DNA of 64,000 nt from NCBI GenBank assembly GCA_030710605.1, contig CP092874.1, forward strand, positions 25,503,765 to 25,567,764, given 5' to 3'. The stretch comes from Cordylochernes scorpioides. Lineage: Eukaryota > Arthropoda > Arachnida > Pseudoscorpiones > Chernetidae. Of the stretch, positions 20,981 through 31,815 are shown piece after piece. The number at the start of each line of letters is the position of its first letter. Position 1 is the stretch's first letter. Below the pieces are notes generated by a model, which saw only the letters and a list, made by a program, of their open reading frames with translations, had not been told where the DNA came from and did not search any database. The position numbers and the translations under genes were made by a program.

Positions 20981-21831
20981 TGAATCAGAAATATATATTA
21001 TAAATAGCGAACCCGGCCACGCGTTGCTGTGGCTAAATTGTAATATGTTAAATTAACATTATACTAAACTATTCAGTACAGTAAAGTTAATATTCACTTA
21101 TAAAGATAAAAATGTTTTAGCCGATCTAAAGCCCTACGGGATTGAGAATGGAACGTTACGTTAAAATTTGAAAGAGATTTTTTATATATATCGATAATAT
21201 AGCCCTTCATTGTAATCATTGATTATAATCACTGCATTAATAAATGTCAGTGAACTCGTTTATATGTATTGTTTTTTGTTTTCGAGATATTCTAATAGAA
21301 CGTTCTAACATTTTCTGTTAAATATTAATATATGCACAAACACAGAATATAATAACTATGTCTTAATTTCGCTATAATTATTGTTATAAATATTATTCTA
21401 AAATAATTCGCCAGAAATCGTCCTGATAGTATACTAAACAACTTCCCAAAGTTTCATGGCAAACATCTAAAATAAAATAATACTTTTAATACTTTGCTAC
21501 AATATTAAAAAGAGGGGGGGCTTAGGTGTTTAAAATGTAAAATGTGCTCTAAATAGTATTACATAGAGCCTTCATAACAAACATATTTAAAATAAACCAA
21601 TCAAAATATAATAATGCTGTAAAAACAGACCTTTCTACAATAATATAAAAGAAACGAAAATAAAAAAGACACCCACGCTGAGCCTCGAACCTAGGTTTGT
21701 TACAAATATTATTAAAAAATTGTGTATGTTAATTTTTATTTTAAAAAGCCTACATTTTAAATAAAATAATATTTTTAATAATTTGCTACAATAATATAAA
21801 AGAAATGAAAAAAAAAAAAACAACCACGCTG

Positions 21832-21897
21832 AGCCTCGAACCTAGGTTGCGGGGGTACGAAGCTGCGTACCTAACGTATAGGCTAAGCTTGACGTTT
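21832..21897 (-). pseudogene. tRNA-like relic
   Basis: On the minus strand 'aagcttagcctatacgttag', a GTACG/CGTAC anticodon-like stem and a T-arm-like CCTAGGTTCGAGGC occur in tRNA order. GCCTCGAACCTAGG also occurs at 21.68 kb. There is no acceptor stem I can close, so it is a relic or a transposon-borne tRNA-like piece. Confidence 0.3.
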
Positions 21898-22256
21898 CAA
21901 ATAAGATCATGCGAGGCTATTTAAGGCCATACGTCTGCCGCGAGGGGGCGCTGATTGCGAGTGAATCTACGTTTTATCGTAAATAAAAATGCAACGAAAG
22001 GTTATTTCTAAAGAGTAATTAGCCAGAAACCATCCCGGTAGTATACTAAACATCTTCCCAAAGTTTCATCACGATTGGTTGTAGTAATAAGACAAAAGAA
22101 CGCATTTCAAAACAAAAAAATTGATGATGATAAATGCAAAAAATCTACGATTGTAAAATAGATTAAATTAAAAAATAAAAATAACTGTTAACATTAGGAA
22201 AATAAAAACAGGCCTATCATATGAAGAAAAAAATAACGAAAATTTTGGTATATAGA

Positions 22257-22890
22257 TCGTTATATGAAGTTCAGAATCTTCGGAGGAGATAGCTCAGGAC
22301 TTTACAATGGAAAACTCTGTTACGGTATTATCTATATAGATAAAACCACTATGACCAGGCTGGAGAGGCTAGGGACAGAATCTCCGTTAGGGAAGAGGCA
22401 GGTTAGGCCGGAAGTCATGGACTCTGGTCTTGTTCGAAGTTTTCGTAAATATTAATGGATAGTTCCTTTTATACTTAGGAGCTCGTTCGTAAGAGAATTT
22501 TTTATTAATTCTGGACCGAGAAATGATGTTTAAATATAAATGATGTTTTATTTAAAATGCCTATTAAAGTTATAAACTAATGAATAATATAGAAGCAAAT
22601 GAATTTCTCAAAAAAGAATTTAAAAAAGTTCATTTGTCTAAGGCCATAAAAAAGTCATATAAAAAATTTCTAATGTCATTAATTTCCAAGTATGTTAATT
22701 AATATTATCTTAATAATCAGCTTATATGAATTCTGTGAGGTATTATATTAAACAAATGTGTATTTTTCTCTTAGCTGATTACTTAAATTGGGATAGCTGT
22801 AATTTGTTTTACATAAGGTTTTAATTCACCGAATTCTTCTACCAAAACCTTCTGGTAAATTACCCTTGTTATTAAGGTCAGAAAACTGGT
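22257..22890. other. Noncoding stretch
   Basis: It shares GTCATGGACTCTGG with sequence on the other side of the candidate Helitron (17.58 and 17.65 kb), suggesting the Helitron landed inside an older repeat. Nothing else recognised. Confidence 0.35.
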
Positions 22891-22895
22891 TATAT

Positions 22896-22960
22896 AGCGG
22901 TCTCTGGAGATATTAAACTAGCGAAACATCTGGGTTCTTTCTTGATGAGCCAAGCCCTCT
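22896..22960 (+). mobile_element. Family G unit, diverged
   Basis: 'attaaactagcgaaacatc' followed by CTTGATGAGCCAAGCCC aligns with the 6.3 kb copy, with one change in each conserved box. Confidence 0.4.
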
Positions 22961-23365
22961 ATATATTCATTATATATTTACATTTTTTTCCTATTAGTGC
23001 ATAAGAGACCCTATTTAAAACTGTTCATTAGAAACCATATTTACACAACATACTCGACGTTATCTTGAAGAGAGAAATTGATTGGCTGGCATTCATTTTT
23101 CTTCAAATAAGAGACACTGTAGAGCCTGTAGAGTTCAAAACGGCCAAAGTGTACTTTTTTTAAAGAACATGCTCTACGTTGTGCTTCAAGTATTAGTTTA
23201 ACATAAAAGTCCATTTTATATCCATATGTGATGCTAATGTTCAGTTTTTTTTTTCTTATTAGGTTAAAGGGGGGGGGGACAGCATATTTTCGAGATATGA
23301 GAAGCCTTCAAATAAGTTAAGCATTTCTTCGGATTACGTGTGATAATGACAATTAGAACACTTTT
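22961..23365. other. Noncoding stretch
   Basis: It includes TTGGCTGGCATTC and ATAAGAGACACT near 23.1 kb, faintly like family B edges. No firm call. Confidence 0.3.
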
Positions 23366-23382
23366 ATTGACTTCTTAGTCAA

Positions 23383-23606
23383 CAACAACAACAACAAAAA
23401 AGCCTTTATTTAGGGTCACTGACCCTATACAGGATTCACCAGAGGTATGCATAAGAACAAAGCAGTGAGACAAAGGAAATAACGATATATACAGGGTAAA
23501 AAGAAAAAAAAAAACAAGAAAAGAAAAAAGAAAAAAATAAGAATAAGAAAGAGGGAAGCAAGAAATCAACACAAAAAGAGTAGCAGTAAGAAAGTGAGGA
23601 GTGAGT
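23383..23606 (-). mobile_element. 5'-truncated LINE insertion, 17-bp TSD
   Basis: The 224-bp insert is bounded by ATTGACTTCTTAGTCAA (23366-23382 and 23607-23623). On the minus strand it ends AATAAAGGCTTTTTTGTTGT with a (TTG)n tail, as at 46.7 kb. The long exact TSD shows recent target-primed insertion. It encodes nothing recognisable at this length. Confidence 0.85.
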
Positions 23607-23623
23607 ATTGACTTCTTAGTCAA

Positions 23624-24858
23624 TATTTACATGAAAAAGATCAAGAGAACTATATACAATCAGCCAGGTGTTCTTCCCTACCGCGATAGTGTCCAGGCGA
23701 TGATGGGGTCCTCAATGGTCTGGGCCGACCTGGACATTAGTGATAATGGCTAAATTCAACCTTCTCTCTCTCTCTCAACAAAATTATAAAACTTAACTCA
23801 TGTTTTGATGACTTCATCAACTTTTTTAAATAAACATTTATTGTCATTTGACGTTTCTACGATCTACTGTCGCCCTTAAAAAAAAAAAGATAGGTAGAAA
23901 GCTTATTAGGGATTTCACTAAAAATCCCACTGGGTGTCGTCTCGTTCAATGTCACATTCTGTCCTGAAGTCGGACAGGCCTAGATCGGAGTCCTTGTTCC
24001 CGGATGGAAATAAAGATTTTCCTAACTTTGATTTAATATAGACATGGTAAAGAGAGAGAGAGAGAATGACAAACCAATACCAAAAAATGAACCCAAAACT
24101 ACATCAACAAAACATCCGCTAAAAAGAAAGATCTTCACAACAAACCACCATTCCACCAAGAATCCACCTCAACTCCACATATTCTTCTATCCACCAGAGA
24201 TAAAAAGGAAGACAAAAATCTCTCCAATTTTCTTCTTCTTCAAAACCACGACTCGCAGCTATTTAAGATTCCGATAAGAAGGGGGTTTAACGTATTCATT
24301 GCAGGTATAATCATAAGAGCCATCTTCCTCCCATCTCCTACATCCCATAATAGAGTTCATTCTCTTCCCACAATTATCCTCCGGAGATCCTCCATGCTAA
24401 TTTTTCATTAAACCACCACTCATCTCGTCTACCTGAACTCCTTTTTTTCTTTAATTAAAAAGATCTTTAAAAACTTTCGAGAAGTTACCCTTCTTTTTTT
24501 CTTTCTAAGGTATAAATACTAATCAGCTCCTTCACCACCCACGCAAGTTTCCTGATGATCTTCGTGCTCTTTTTCATAAAATGCCGGAAGCTAATAATAT
24601 AGTAATGATTTGGTTGGTTTAATTAAATGTATGTTGATGTATCGTTCGTATTTTTTTGACGGTTATTAATTTCTTTCTTTTGCTTTCCTTCTTTCTCTTC
24701 AATTTTGGCGTTACCTCTCGTCTCAGCTTGATTTTATTCTCAGGAGTCTCTTTGTTCTAAGGCCATGATAATAGACACAATTTGGATGATGGTTCAGTCT
24801 TACAAGAAAGAGAAATGATAAGACAGCTGAATATGAGAGTTTTCTGTAACCGCAGAAT
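23624..24858. other. Noncoding stretch with TC/AG microsatellites
   Basis: (TC)n near 23766 and (AG)n near 24050. A 77-codon plus-strand frame at 24044-24277 is Lys/Thr/Pro-rich low complexity and is not called a gene. Confidence 0.4.
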
Positions 24859-25239
24859 ACACTCATGGACAAAACTTAAGGAAGTTATACCTTTTAGCAT
24901 GTATAACTGGATTCAAACAATAACCCTGAAAGATATTTTATAAACAGTAACCAAGTGTGTAATATGTTTTGTTTATTATTTTTATTAAAGAAATATATAT
25001 CTATATAAAAAAAAACGTATTTTATTTAATTAAAAAAGTACAACATACATAATATTATTAATCTTCTAGAATTATTTTACATATTTATAAAACAATAATA
25101 ACATTGGTCAATGGTCAAATCCATTTAAAGCATTTATATCATATTACAAAGTGTGAACAAAATTGATTCTGTCTTCTTCAAAAGACAGACGACCGGCGAT
25201 ATCAAAATATGAAATTTCCTTAAGTTTTGTCTATAAGTG
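24859..25239. mobile_element. MITE-1 copy, interrupted
   Basis: The left half (CACTCATGGACAAAACTTAA to 'aaccaagtgtg') and right half ('aagtgtgaacaaaattgatt' to 'taagttttgtctataagtg') are separated by about 180 bp of AT-rich sequence with no identity of its own. Confidence 0.65.
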
Positions 25240-25380
25240 TTGTTACTCTCTCTTTTCTCTACCTACGACACAAACCTATATCTAGGTTTGTACTTCCCAC
25301 ACTTGGATAATATATACATGAAATATAGGATGTAAAAATAGAGCAGAATAAATTGATTCATTTTAGTTATTTTATTAATA

Positions 25381-25551
25381 CAGGAGAACCTTTTTGTAAA
25401 GGATACAGGTTGGAAGCAAAAGTGTCCTTTAGGGAGAGGGTGTCTTCTAATTGTTGTTAATTAGTAAAAAATAGTATTTCGGTGGGATGAAAAATGTCCT
25501 TTGTAGAGAGGTTTCCTCTAGTTAGAGTGTCTTTTCATGGAGGTTCTAGTG
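25381..25551. mobile_element. MITE-2 (CAGTAGAACCTC ends)
   Basis: The ends CAGGAGAACCTT and GAGGTTCTAGTG are inverted and preceded by TA. The interior 'aaagtgtcctttagggagag' is shared with the larger copy at 57.6-58.1 kb. The CAG ends and TA target resemble pogo/Tigger-type elements. Confidence 0.5.
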
Positions 25552-25904
25552 TGTATGTATATATATATATGGAAGAATAGAAGAATTTTGCAAATTTTGT
25601 AAGAAATCGGGACGCCAATTTGTGTGTAGACCATAATTTCGTTCTCTGCATAACTATCACAGCCACATTACTAATGTGTGTGAAATGGAAAGTTTGTAAT
25701 GAAATAACAAAGAAATAACAGACAAACAAACTGATAAAGAGATAACTGTTTGCGCTGTTTTTTACTCTTCATTGGAAAATGGGTGCCGTTTCCATGTTAG
25801 TCACTTTTGACAAGAATTTGGTCGAATATTCCAAGGATCCAGGGGGAACTGGTGTGGTTGGACTTCTCCCTTCCACGCTATGTTTCTATTTTTTTTTTTG
25901 AGGA

Positions 25905-25962
25905 GGAATAGATCAGTGGTAGAACATTCGACTGTTATGTTTTCGGAGAGGTGTGTTGACCG
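25905..25962 (+). pseudogene. Degraded tRNA-like sequence
   Basis: AGATCAGTGGTAGAACATTC followed by GACTG resembles the D arm and anticodon arm of several elongator tRNAs. The T arm cannot be recognised. Probably a tRNA relic or SINE head. Confidence 0.3.
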
Positions 25963-26034
25963 GAAAAAGACGAGAGATCGATATGGTCAACCATATTAAC
26001 AAAAAAAAAAAACTTATAACTGAATAGAATGGAT

Positions 26035-26700
26035 AGGCTTTTGTAAGCTTTCCATGGTACCAACAGAACATGGAAAAAGAAGATATCCATTATTACCGCA
26101 ATTTACTAATTTTGATCCTATATTGGTACACATAGGTTGCAATGGATATCTCTTCTATAGGAGAAACAGACTTTTTGTAAGCTTTCCATGGTACCAACAG
26201 AACATGGAAAAGAAGATACCCATTATTACCACAATTTACTAATTTTGATCTTTATATTGGTACACACAGGCTACAATGGATATCTCTCCTATAGGAGAGA
26301 CAGACTTTTTGTAAGCTTTCCACCGGAACTAACAGAACATGGAAAAGAAGATACCCATTATTACCACAATTTACTAATTTTGATCCTATATTGGTACACA
26401 CTGCAATGGATATCTCTCCTACAGGAGAGACAGACTTTTTGTAAGCTTTCCATGGTACCAACAGAACTTGGTAAAGAAGATATCCATTATTACCACAATG
26501 ACGTTATTAATTTTGATCCTATATTGGTACACACAGGCTGCAATGGATATCTCTCCTACAGGAGAGACAGACTTTTTGTAAGCTTTCCATGGTACCAACA
26601 GAGCATGGAAAAAGAAGATACCCATTATTACCACAATTGATCCTTATATTGGTACACACAGGCTGCAATGGATATCTCTTCTATAGGAGAGACCGACGCG
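26035..26700. repeat. Minisatellite, 130-137 bp unit, 5 copies
   Basis: GTAAGCTTTCCATGGTACCA-type starts occur at 26043, 26177, 26311, 26441 and 26578. Each unit contains a perfect 18-bp palindrome of the form TCTCTCCTATAGGAGAGA or a one-base variant. The 150-codon frame across the array arises from the repeat and has no independent support. Confidence 0.9.
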
Positions 26701-27030
26701 AAGAGAGAAAGTCCGGCGGGGGATGATTATAAAGAATATATCTCTTCAAATCATCCTATTTAAATCAATCTTCTTGGGTGGAGGCGGAAATACGATCACG
26801 TTTAACGTGGCAGGGCGTGGTGGTACGTCACAATACTACTACTTCTTACTTCACTTCTACTCAACCCCAGCATACCCTAGTCTTCTTTTACATGGCGGCA
26901 ATTGTGGTTCATTTACAAAATATTTATCTTTTTTTGTCCAAGCTTATCGTACAGTTTTGAGTCAAAATATCAGACCTCCAAAGGGAAAAGAATCTTTTAT
27001 TATTGATATGTATTCTCCTACCTAATATTC
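26701..27030. other. Noncoding stretch
   Basis: 'cttttacatggcgg' near 26886 echoes 27640-27655 in the family D unit. No exon recognised. Confidence 0.35.
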
Positions 27031-27044
27031 AATAATCTTAGGTA

Positions 27045-27141
27045 GTGGAACGCTTCACGATTTTGCGTGTCATCCTTGCGCATGGGCCATACTAATCTTC
27101 TCTGTATCGTTCCTATTTTAGTATATGTACCGCCGAACAAG
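27045..27141 (-). pseudogene. U6 snRNA copy, probably a retropseudogene
   Basis: Read on the minus strand, it follows U6 almost from end to end: TTCGGCGGTACATATACTAA, GGAACGATACAGAGAAGATT, GATGACACGCAAAATCGTGA, AGCGTTCCAC. The ACAGAGA box is intact, but AGCATGGCCCCTG reads AGTATGGCCCATG. The run of T needed for RNA polymerase III termination is missing downstream. GGTAGTG flanks both ends, a possible short TSD. These points favour a retroposed pseudogene over one of the functional U6 genes. Confidence 0.75.
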
Positions 27142-27284
27142 CGTGTTGGTAGTGTAGTTTCTATTAAAAGAGATTTTATGCTACTGAAAAGTTATATATT
27201 TGCATAATATTATTACAGAATTATCATAAGAACTAAAAACATTAATATCTCACGCTATGAAGCTTCCAGGGTTAAGTTTCTTGT

Positions 27285-27345
27285 GCAACTTTTATTTTCA
27301 AGTTTTCTGACTTTTCAGTCCTTCAACAGGATTATCATGTTAACA
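27285..27345 (-). ncRNA. Hammerhead-like motif, family D
   Basis: The minus strand reads CTGTTGAAGGACTGAAAAGTCA followed by GAAAACTTG at 27300-27330. The order CTG-TTGA, GGACT/AGTC stem, GAAA fits a degenerate hammerhead: a U stands where the core expects A6. It is one of several family D remnants. Confidence 0.4.
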
Positions 27346-27489
27346 ACTTAATAATAAATACAATTTTTATATACATATTATTATATACATATTTTAAATA
27401 CTTATTATATATTGAGAGAAAAATATATTACATTATATCAGTTTGTAAAACAATTTTTTTTGAAAATATACGTGCGTGGTGGATGATAC

Positions 27490-27801
27490 GTGTTGGTATC
27501 TTTAAAAAAAAACTTTTATTCTCTAGCTTTCGGGTACAAACGTCCTTCTACAGTAGAAAACATGGTATAATGATTCGCCAATAGAACACGAGTTAAAATA
27601 TAATCAGATTAATTTTTATTGAAATATCGTACAGTGTTCTTTTACATGGCGAGGCAGTGGTGGCTTATTAACAAAAAATAGTTTATCTTTTATTAATTGT
27701 CTTGGTAATCTCACCACTTCTTCTTTACCTTCTATTAATTCTGGCCTATATGTTTTAAGAATATAATTTAAAATATTAGTCCATCCATCGAGGATATGCA
27801 A
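27490..27801 (-). mobile_element. Family D Penelope-like terminal unit with short ORF
   Basis: The motif at 27521-27553 (minus: CTGTAGAAGGAC, loop, CCC, GAAAG) matches 37.4 and 63.6 kb. Upstream on the same strand, 'ctattggcgaatcattata' parallels 'ttattggcgtattattcata' at 63.7 kb. A 61-codon frame ending at 27616 (...IKDKLFFVNKPPLPRHVKEH...) lies at the same relative place as a frame in the 63.8 kb copy. It may be the 3' end of an element ORF, but I do not recognise a domain. Confidence 0.45.
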
Positions 27802-28352
27802 CTAAGAAATTTGAGGATGTGTCTAAATCAAAATACTAAACTTTTTAGAAATCTCCCTTTAACTTTTTTTCCCCTGAAATAAAAGTAATTATTTTATAAA
27901 GAAAATATAATTAAGAAATTGGCTGACGTTTTAACCGGGAAACAGCTAGAAAGAAGGCAAGGTACAATACAGAAAGTCGAAACCATTTTTTTACTCATTG
28001 TGATTATCATGACTTTTACTATATGTATATTATCCTGAGAGAAGTACACAATAAAATTTTAAAAAACAAACATCTAATAAGTATAGACAACCCTTGCTAT
28101 ATAAATAATCATTATTGTTATATAATTCTCTATATAAATATGGAGGTATTTTATATATGATATCATAGATTTTATCTCTGAACCGGATATAGAGATGACC
28201 AAATAAGGATGTTTAATCCTTCAGGATGCAAAAAAAAAAAACCTTTTATTTCTTTGAATTATCAATAAAATACTTTGACCACACAATATATTCCAGAATA
28301 ACCTTTAGTTTAATGTACTTGTATATACACTCAAACCTTTAGTTTAATATAT
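27802..28352. other. AT-rich noncoding stretch, nothing recognised
   Basis: No feature supported. Confidence 0.35.
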
Positions 28353-28557
28353 ATACACTCACACATGAACAAAACTTAAGGAAGTTGTACTTTTTAGCAT
28401 GTATATCAGGATTCAGACAATAACCCTGAAAGATATTACAGTGACCTTTATTGAAGATACACGAGATAACCAAGTGTGAACAACCTCTATCTCCTTAAAA
28501 AAAAACAGACCACCGGCGATATCAAAGACATTCTACTTCCTTAAGTTTTGTCTACGA
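28353..28557. mobile_element. MITE-1 copy
   Basis: It runs from 'cacacatgaacaaaacttaa' to 'ccttaagttttgtctacg', with the standard interior. The left TIR has two extra bases. It is followed at 28565-28590 by a family X scrap (GATAGATGGCACAAGCCATC). Confidence 0.75.
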
Positions 28558-28590
28558 TTGTATAACGATAGATGGCACAAGCCATCAGTA

Positions 28591-29090
28591 ACATTAATTT
28601 CCACTATCAGATGTTTTTTCCCTAATGAATATTTCTTGCTAATCAGCAACAAGAAATCTCCAATCAAGAACTCGTAATCTACATTTTCCCCTTCCCTTTT
28701 TTTTTTTCTCGATACAGAGGTAAACTGCAGCAAGGGGAAGCCCAGAAGGGGAAAATTTTTCTAAACCAAAATTAGTAAAGTCGATAATGATATAGTTTAG
28801 AGGAAAATTCTTCAAAGTTAATTTCCTCTCTCTCTCTCTCTAGGTCATCCGTTATAAGGTAGTTAAATGGATTCTTACTTCCATCATCCCCACCCTCTTC
28901 TAATCAGAATGGGAGTTTTTTTAACCACAAAAATGTGTTTAGATCTTCTTAGAGAATTGTCCGGGAATTTGGTTCCGGATTCGAGAAGGCGGGAATTTTT
29001 GGGGGGTAAAAAATGAAAAGGAAAAAATGTGTTCTATTTCAACGATTTATTTGATCAGATATAAGAAATTTGCGATTTACTTTTATAAAA
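28591..29090. other. Noncoding stretch with (TC)n
   Basis: (TC)n near 28826-28840. No gene recognised. Confidence 0.35.
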
Positions 29091-29094
29091 GAAA

Positions 29095-29180
29095 AAAAAA
29101 AAAACTTACGCAATATGTTTCTTTATTACAAAAAAATACCGCGAGCTTTTCGAGCTCTCGCCCTTCAACAGGCAAAATTA
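29095..29180 (-). mobile_element. Family D remnant
   Basis: The minus strand reads CCTGTTGAAGGGCGAGAGCT followed by CGAAAAGCTCGCG (29141-29172), a degenerate hammerhead-like unit. A 47-bp tandem array follows directly. Confidence 0.45.
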
Positions 29181-29204
29181 CAAATCTAAGAGTGGGCAAG
29201 GGGT

Positions 29205-29700
29205 GGGTGAAATGGCTATTTATACTGAGAGTAAGCACGTGAGGCGAGGATTTTGCATAGATGGCTATATAGAGGGAGCACGTGAATTAAGATTTGCATA
29301 GATAGATATTTATACTGAGAGTAAGCACGTGAATTAAGATTTGCGTAGATAGATATTTATATTGAGAGTAAGCACGTGAATTAAGATTTGCATAGATAGA
29401 TATTTATACTGAGAGTATGCACGTTAGGTGAGATTTGCATATATGGCTATTTATACTTAAGAGTGAGCACGTGAATTAAGATTTGCATAGATAGATATTT
29501 ATACTGAGAGTAAGCACGTGAATTAAGATTTGCATAGATAGATATTTATACTGAGAGTATGCACGTTAGGTGAGATTTGCATATATGGCTATTTATACTT
29601 AAGAGTGAGCACGTGAATTAAGATTTGCATAGATAGATATTTATACTGAGAGTGAGCATGTGAGGTATATTTGCATAGATATATATTTATACTGAGAGCA
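29205..29700. repeat. Tandem array, about 47-bp unit with CACGTG
   Basis: About ten copies of GCACGTGAATTAAGATTTGC followed by 'atagatagatatttatactgagagtaa'. Some units have the variant GCACGTTAGGTGAG. A two-unit block containing this variant is itself duplicated (about 29420 and 29560), so growth occurred in larger steps. Confidence 0.9.
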
Positions 29701-30338
29701 ATTGTTAATTAAAAGTATGATAGTAATGATATGATTGGATTGGAATCAGTTAGTGGTAGAGGAGGACGTGAAAGAAGTCAGTACTCCATCATTGGAGCAC
29801 CGTGGGAAATCTCTTAGAGGCGTAGGCGGAGACGTGCTAGAATTCACAACGAACCGCGCACCGCTCACACCAAAATGACGCAAGCGTTTTACTCGGAGAA
29901 TAATACATGATGGATGAACCTTGAAACTCTTTCTTTCTTCTTTTTTTGGAAGATATTTTACTACTTAGGTGGCGCCGTTTTAGAATCATAACGGTTCTTT
30001 GTTTGGTTCGTTTTTCTTTTTTTGGTGTTGTTTAATTCCTATATGTATGTTCTTTGTTGTTCTTTCTTCATTGAACATTTGTGTTTGTTCTTTCTGTTCT
30101 CCTTATATTAAAGCTTATTTTAATCCCTTTCTATTTGTGTGCGTTTTTTAAAATTATTTCTTTATTTAATTTTTTGTTGTTTATCTCCTGATTGAGTTTA
30201 AAGATGGTTCTTTTTTTTTTTTAAGTTTGTGATCTTTATAGAGTTTGTTTTCACGTATGAAAATGATCAGAGTTTTTATGCATTCTCACTTATTTTTCTC
30301 TTTTTGTTGCGTTTCACACAAACAAGTAAAAAATACCT
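29701..30338. other. Noncoding stretch
   Basis: A GC-richer patch at 29760-29890 has no supported frame; the rest is T-rich. Confidence 0.3.
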
Positions 30339-30350
30339 ACAGTGTTATAT

Positions 30351-30595
30351 TTAATTAAAAAGGCATATATTAGATCAAAACATCATTTATTTTACTAATA
30401 TTTCAGTTGGCTGAATGTCAACCTTTATCAAGGTGTTATAACATTTTAAAGTGTGTCAACAACAAACTCAGCGCCACATAACGTCAACAGAATTCTGTTG
30501 AACGCCAACTGAAATATTGGTAAAATAAATGATATTTTGATCCAATATATGCCTTTTTAATTAAAGATTTATTTAAGGATTGCTCTATTTTCAAA
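30351..30595. mobile_element. Family C foldback insertion with 12-bp TSD
   Basis: The 245-bp insert is bounded by ACAGTGTTATAT at 30339-30350 and 30596-30607. The arms carry AATTAAAAAGGCATATATT, 'tttcagttggctgaatg' and their inverses; the spacer holds 'caacaaactcagcgccacat'. The hammerhead-like motif in the left arm (30398-30433, minus strand) keeps the GTTGAC.../GCCAAC stem region and GAAAT, but has TTGATAA in place of CUGANGA. Confidence 0.8.
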
Positions 30596-30607
30596 ACAGT
30601 GTTATAT

Positions 30608-31550
30608 ATTTTAATGGATTTTGTTTTATTTACCTTTTTCACATTTTTAAACACTTATAAGAGTAACTATTTATTTAAAAAATATTTAAACTATTTAAAA
30701 AAATATATATATATTCACATAAAAAATATCGTCTTCATAATAAACTCTGATATTACTTTACCGTTTTTTTTAGAATTTTTGATTTTTGTTTCTCTCTAAT
30801 TTCTGAATATATCAAGGGACGAAGAGTATAGGAATAGTTCACTTTAGAAGAAATAAGCCAAGATGAAAACAACTTGAAAAATAGCAGAACGGAATAACAG
30901 TCTCTTTAGAATTATCACTGTATACTGGAAACAAGCTGAAACCCGGAAAATCATAAAAAATACTATGGCCGGACATCATATTCTTCTTTTCAGAAACTAT
31001 AGAGAGTTGTTTGATACATGTTTGAAACCCTTGGTTATATCATCTTTTCCACACCAATCCAGAAATGAAAGTTTACGATTCAAACTGATTCGATTATCCT
31101 ATCGACACTTTGACTGACCCATCCACCAGCTATTGATGTAACAACCCAGGGGAATGAAAAGTGTCAGATCCCTAATTTATTGTTCCATACATATTCATCC
31201 AGGTCGCGAGGGGAAAAAAATCAATTTAAAAGCTATGATAGAGCTGACACAGAATGATGGAATGGCTAAATATTGATATGAGCTCATCCATAATGTTACC
31301 ACACTTCTTCCTACGTTTTAACTCTCCTTTTTTTTATTTGTTAAACTTCAATTATCCTATTTATTTATTCGTTGACACAGATGTGTAAATTTGACTGCTT
31401 CCCTTCCTTCCTTTCCGTTGAGATAGAAATAGAGTTAATTTATTTACCCAGATTGAAATTATATTTAAATGGGGTGATGAATAATATTAAGACAAAATAT
31501 ATAAGGAAATATCAAATATGCGAAATATAAACTCTCTGAGAGAATAATCA
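30608..31550. other. AT-rich noncoding stretch, nothing recognised
   Basis: A 66-codon frame at 30599-30799 is Phe/Leu/Lys low complexity and is not supported as a gene. Confidence 0.35.
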
Positions 31551-31559
31551 CAAAAACAA

Positions 31560-31815
31560 TATCAAGACAGAATGAAACACTATAAAGGAATGACAATACA
31601 TCCAGATGGCACAAGAATCTATAGGACATGCAAAATTTGTCCTGGCGAGGAACTAACACATACTCACATATTCTCATGCCCAGAAATTGCCGCAGACTTG
31701 CAGAAAATTGACATAAACCCAGAACAGCAGCTTCACACACCCAAGATAGAGAACATTGCTGTGATAGAGATGTACAGAGACATCTGAGGCTCTTCATTGG
31801 ACACAACAACAACAA
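31560..31815 (+). pseudogene. LINE RNase H / zinc-finger C-terminus with (CAA)n tail
   Basis: The frame reads KHYKGMTIHPDGTRIYRTCK, then CPGEELTHTHIFSCPEIAA, and stops at TGA 31785-31787. C-x2-C...H-x4-C after an 'H-x-G-M' segment is the usual C-terminal end of arthropod non-LTR polyproteins. A short UTR (GGCTCTTCATTGGACA) and (CAA)n follow. The copy is 5'-truncated and starts within the RNase H region. Confidence 0.7.

Larger units (their letters stand above)
17676..22256 (-). mobile_element. Probable large non-autonomous Helitron with nested SINEs
   Basis: On the minus strand the right boundary reads A|TCTATATACCAAAATTTTC, and the left boundary is a GC hairpin (CCCGGGGCGTTGCCCGGG) followed by TCACTCGGCTAG|T. 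Helitrons start TC, end with a hairpin plus CTRR and insert between A and T; all these rules hold. The smaller Helitron at 44.3 kb has the same layout. Inside, a segment with 'aactataggcattggt' recurs at about 17.73, 17.96, 18.73, 19.13 and 19.95 kb, and 'gataattcgaccatttt' recurs at 18.2 and 19.3 kb. No RepHel frame is visible. Element E (18.4 kb) and a full SINE-A (19.55 kb) are nested. That the two ends belong together is inference. Confidence 0.5.

Noticed and set aside
23375-23623. 82-codon minus-strand frame rich in Phe/Leu (apparent membrane protein)
   Set aside because: A by-product of AG-rich low-complexity DNA within a truncated LINE insertion with a clear TSD.
26188-26640. 150-codon plus-strand frame
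   Set aside because: Lies wholly within the 130-137 bp minisatellite; the period varies and the peptide is not conserved between units in frame.
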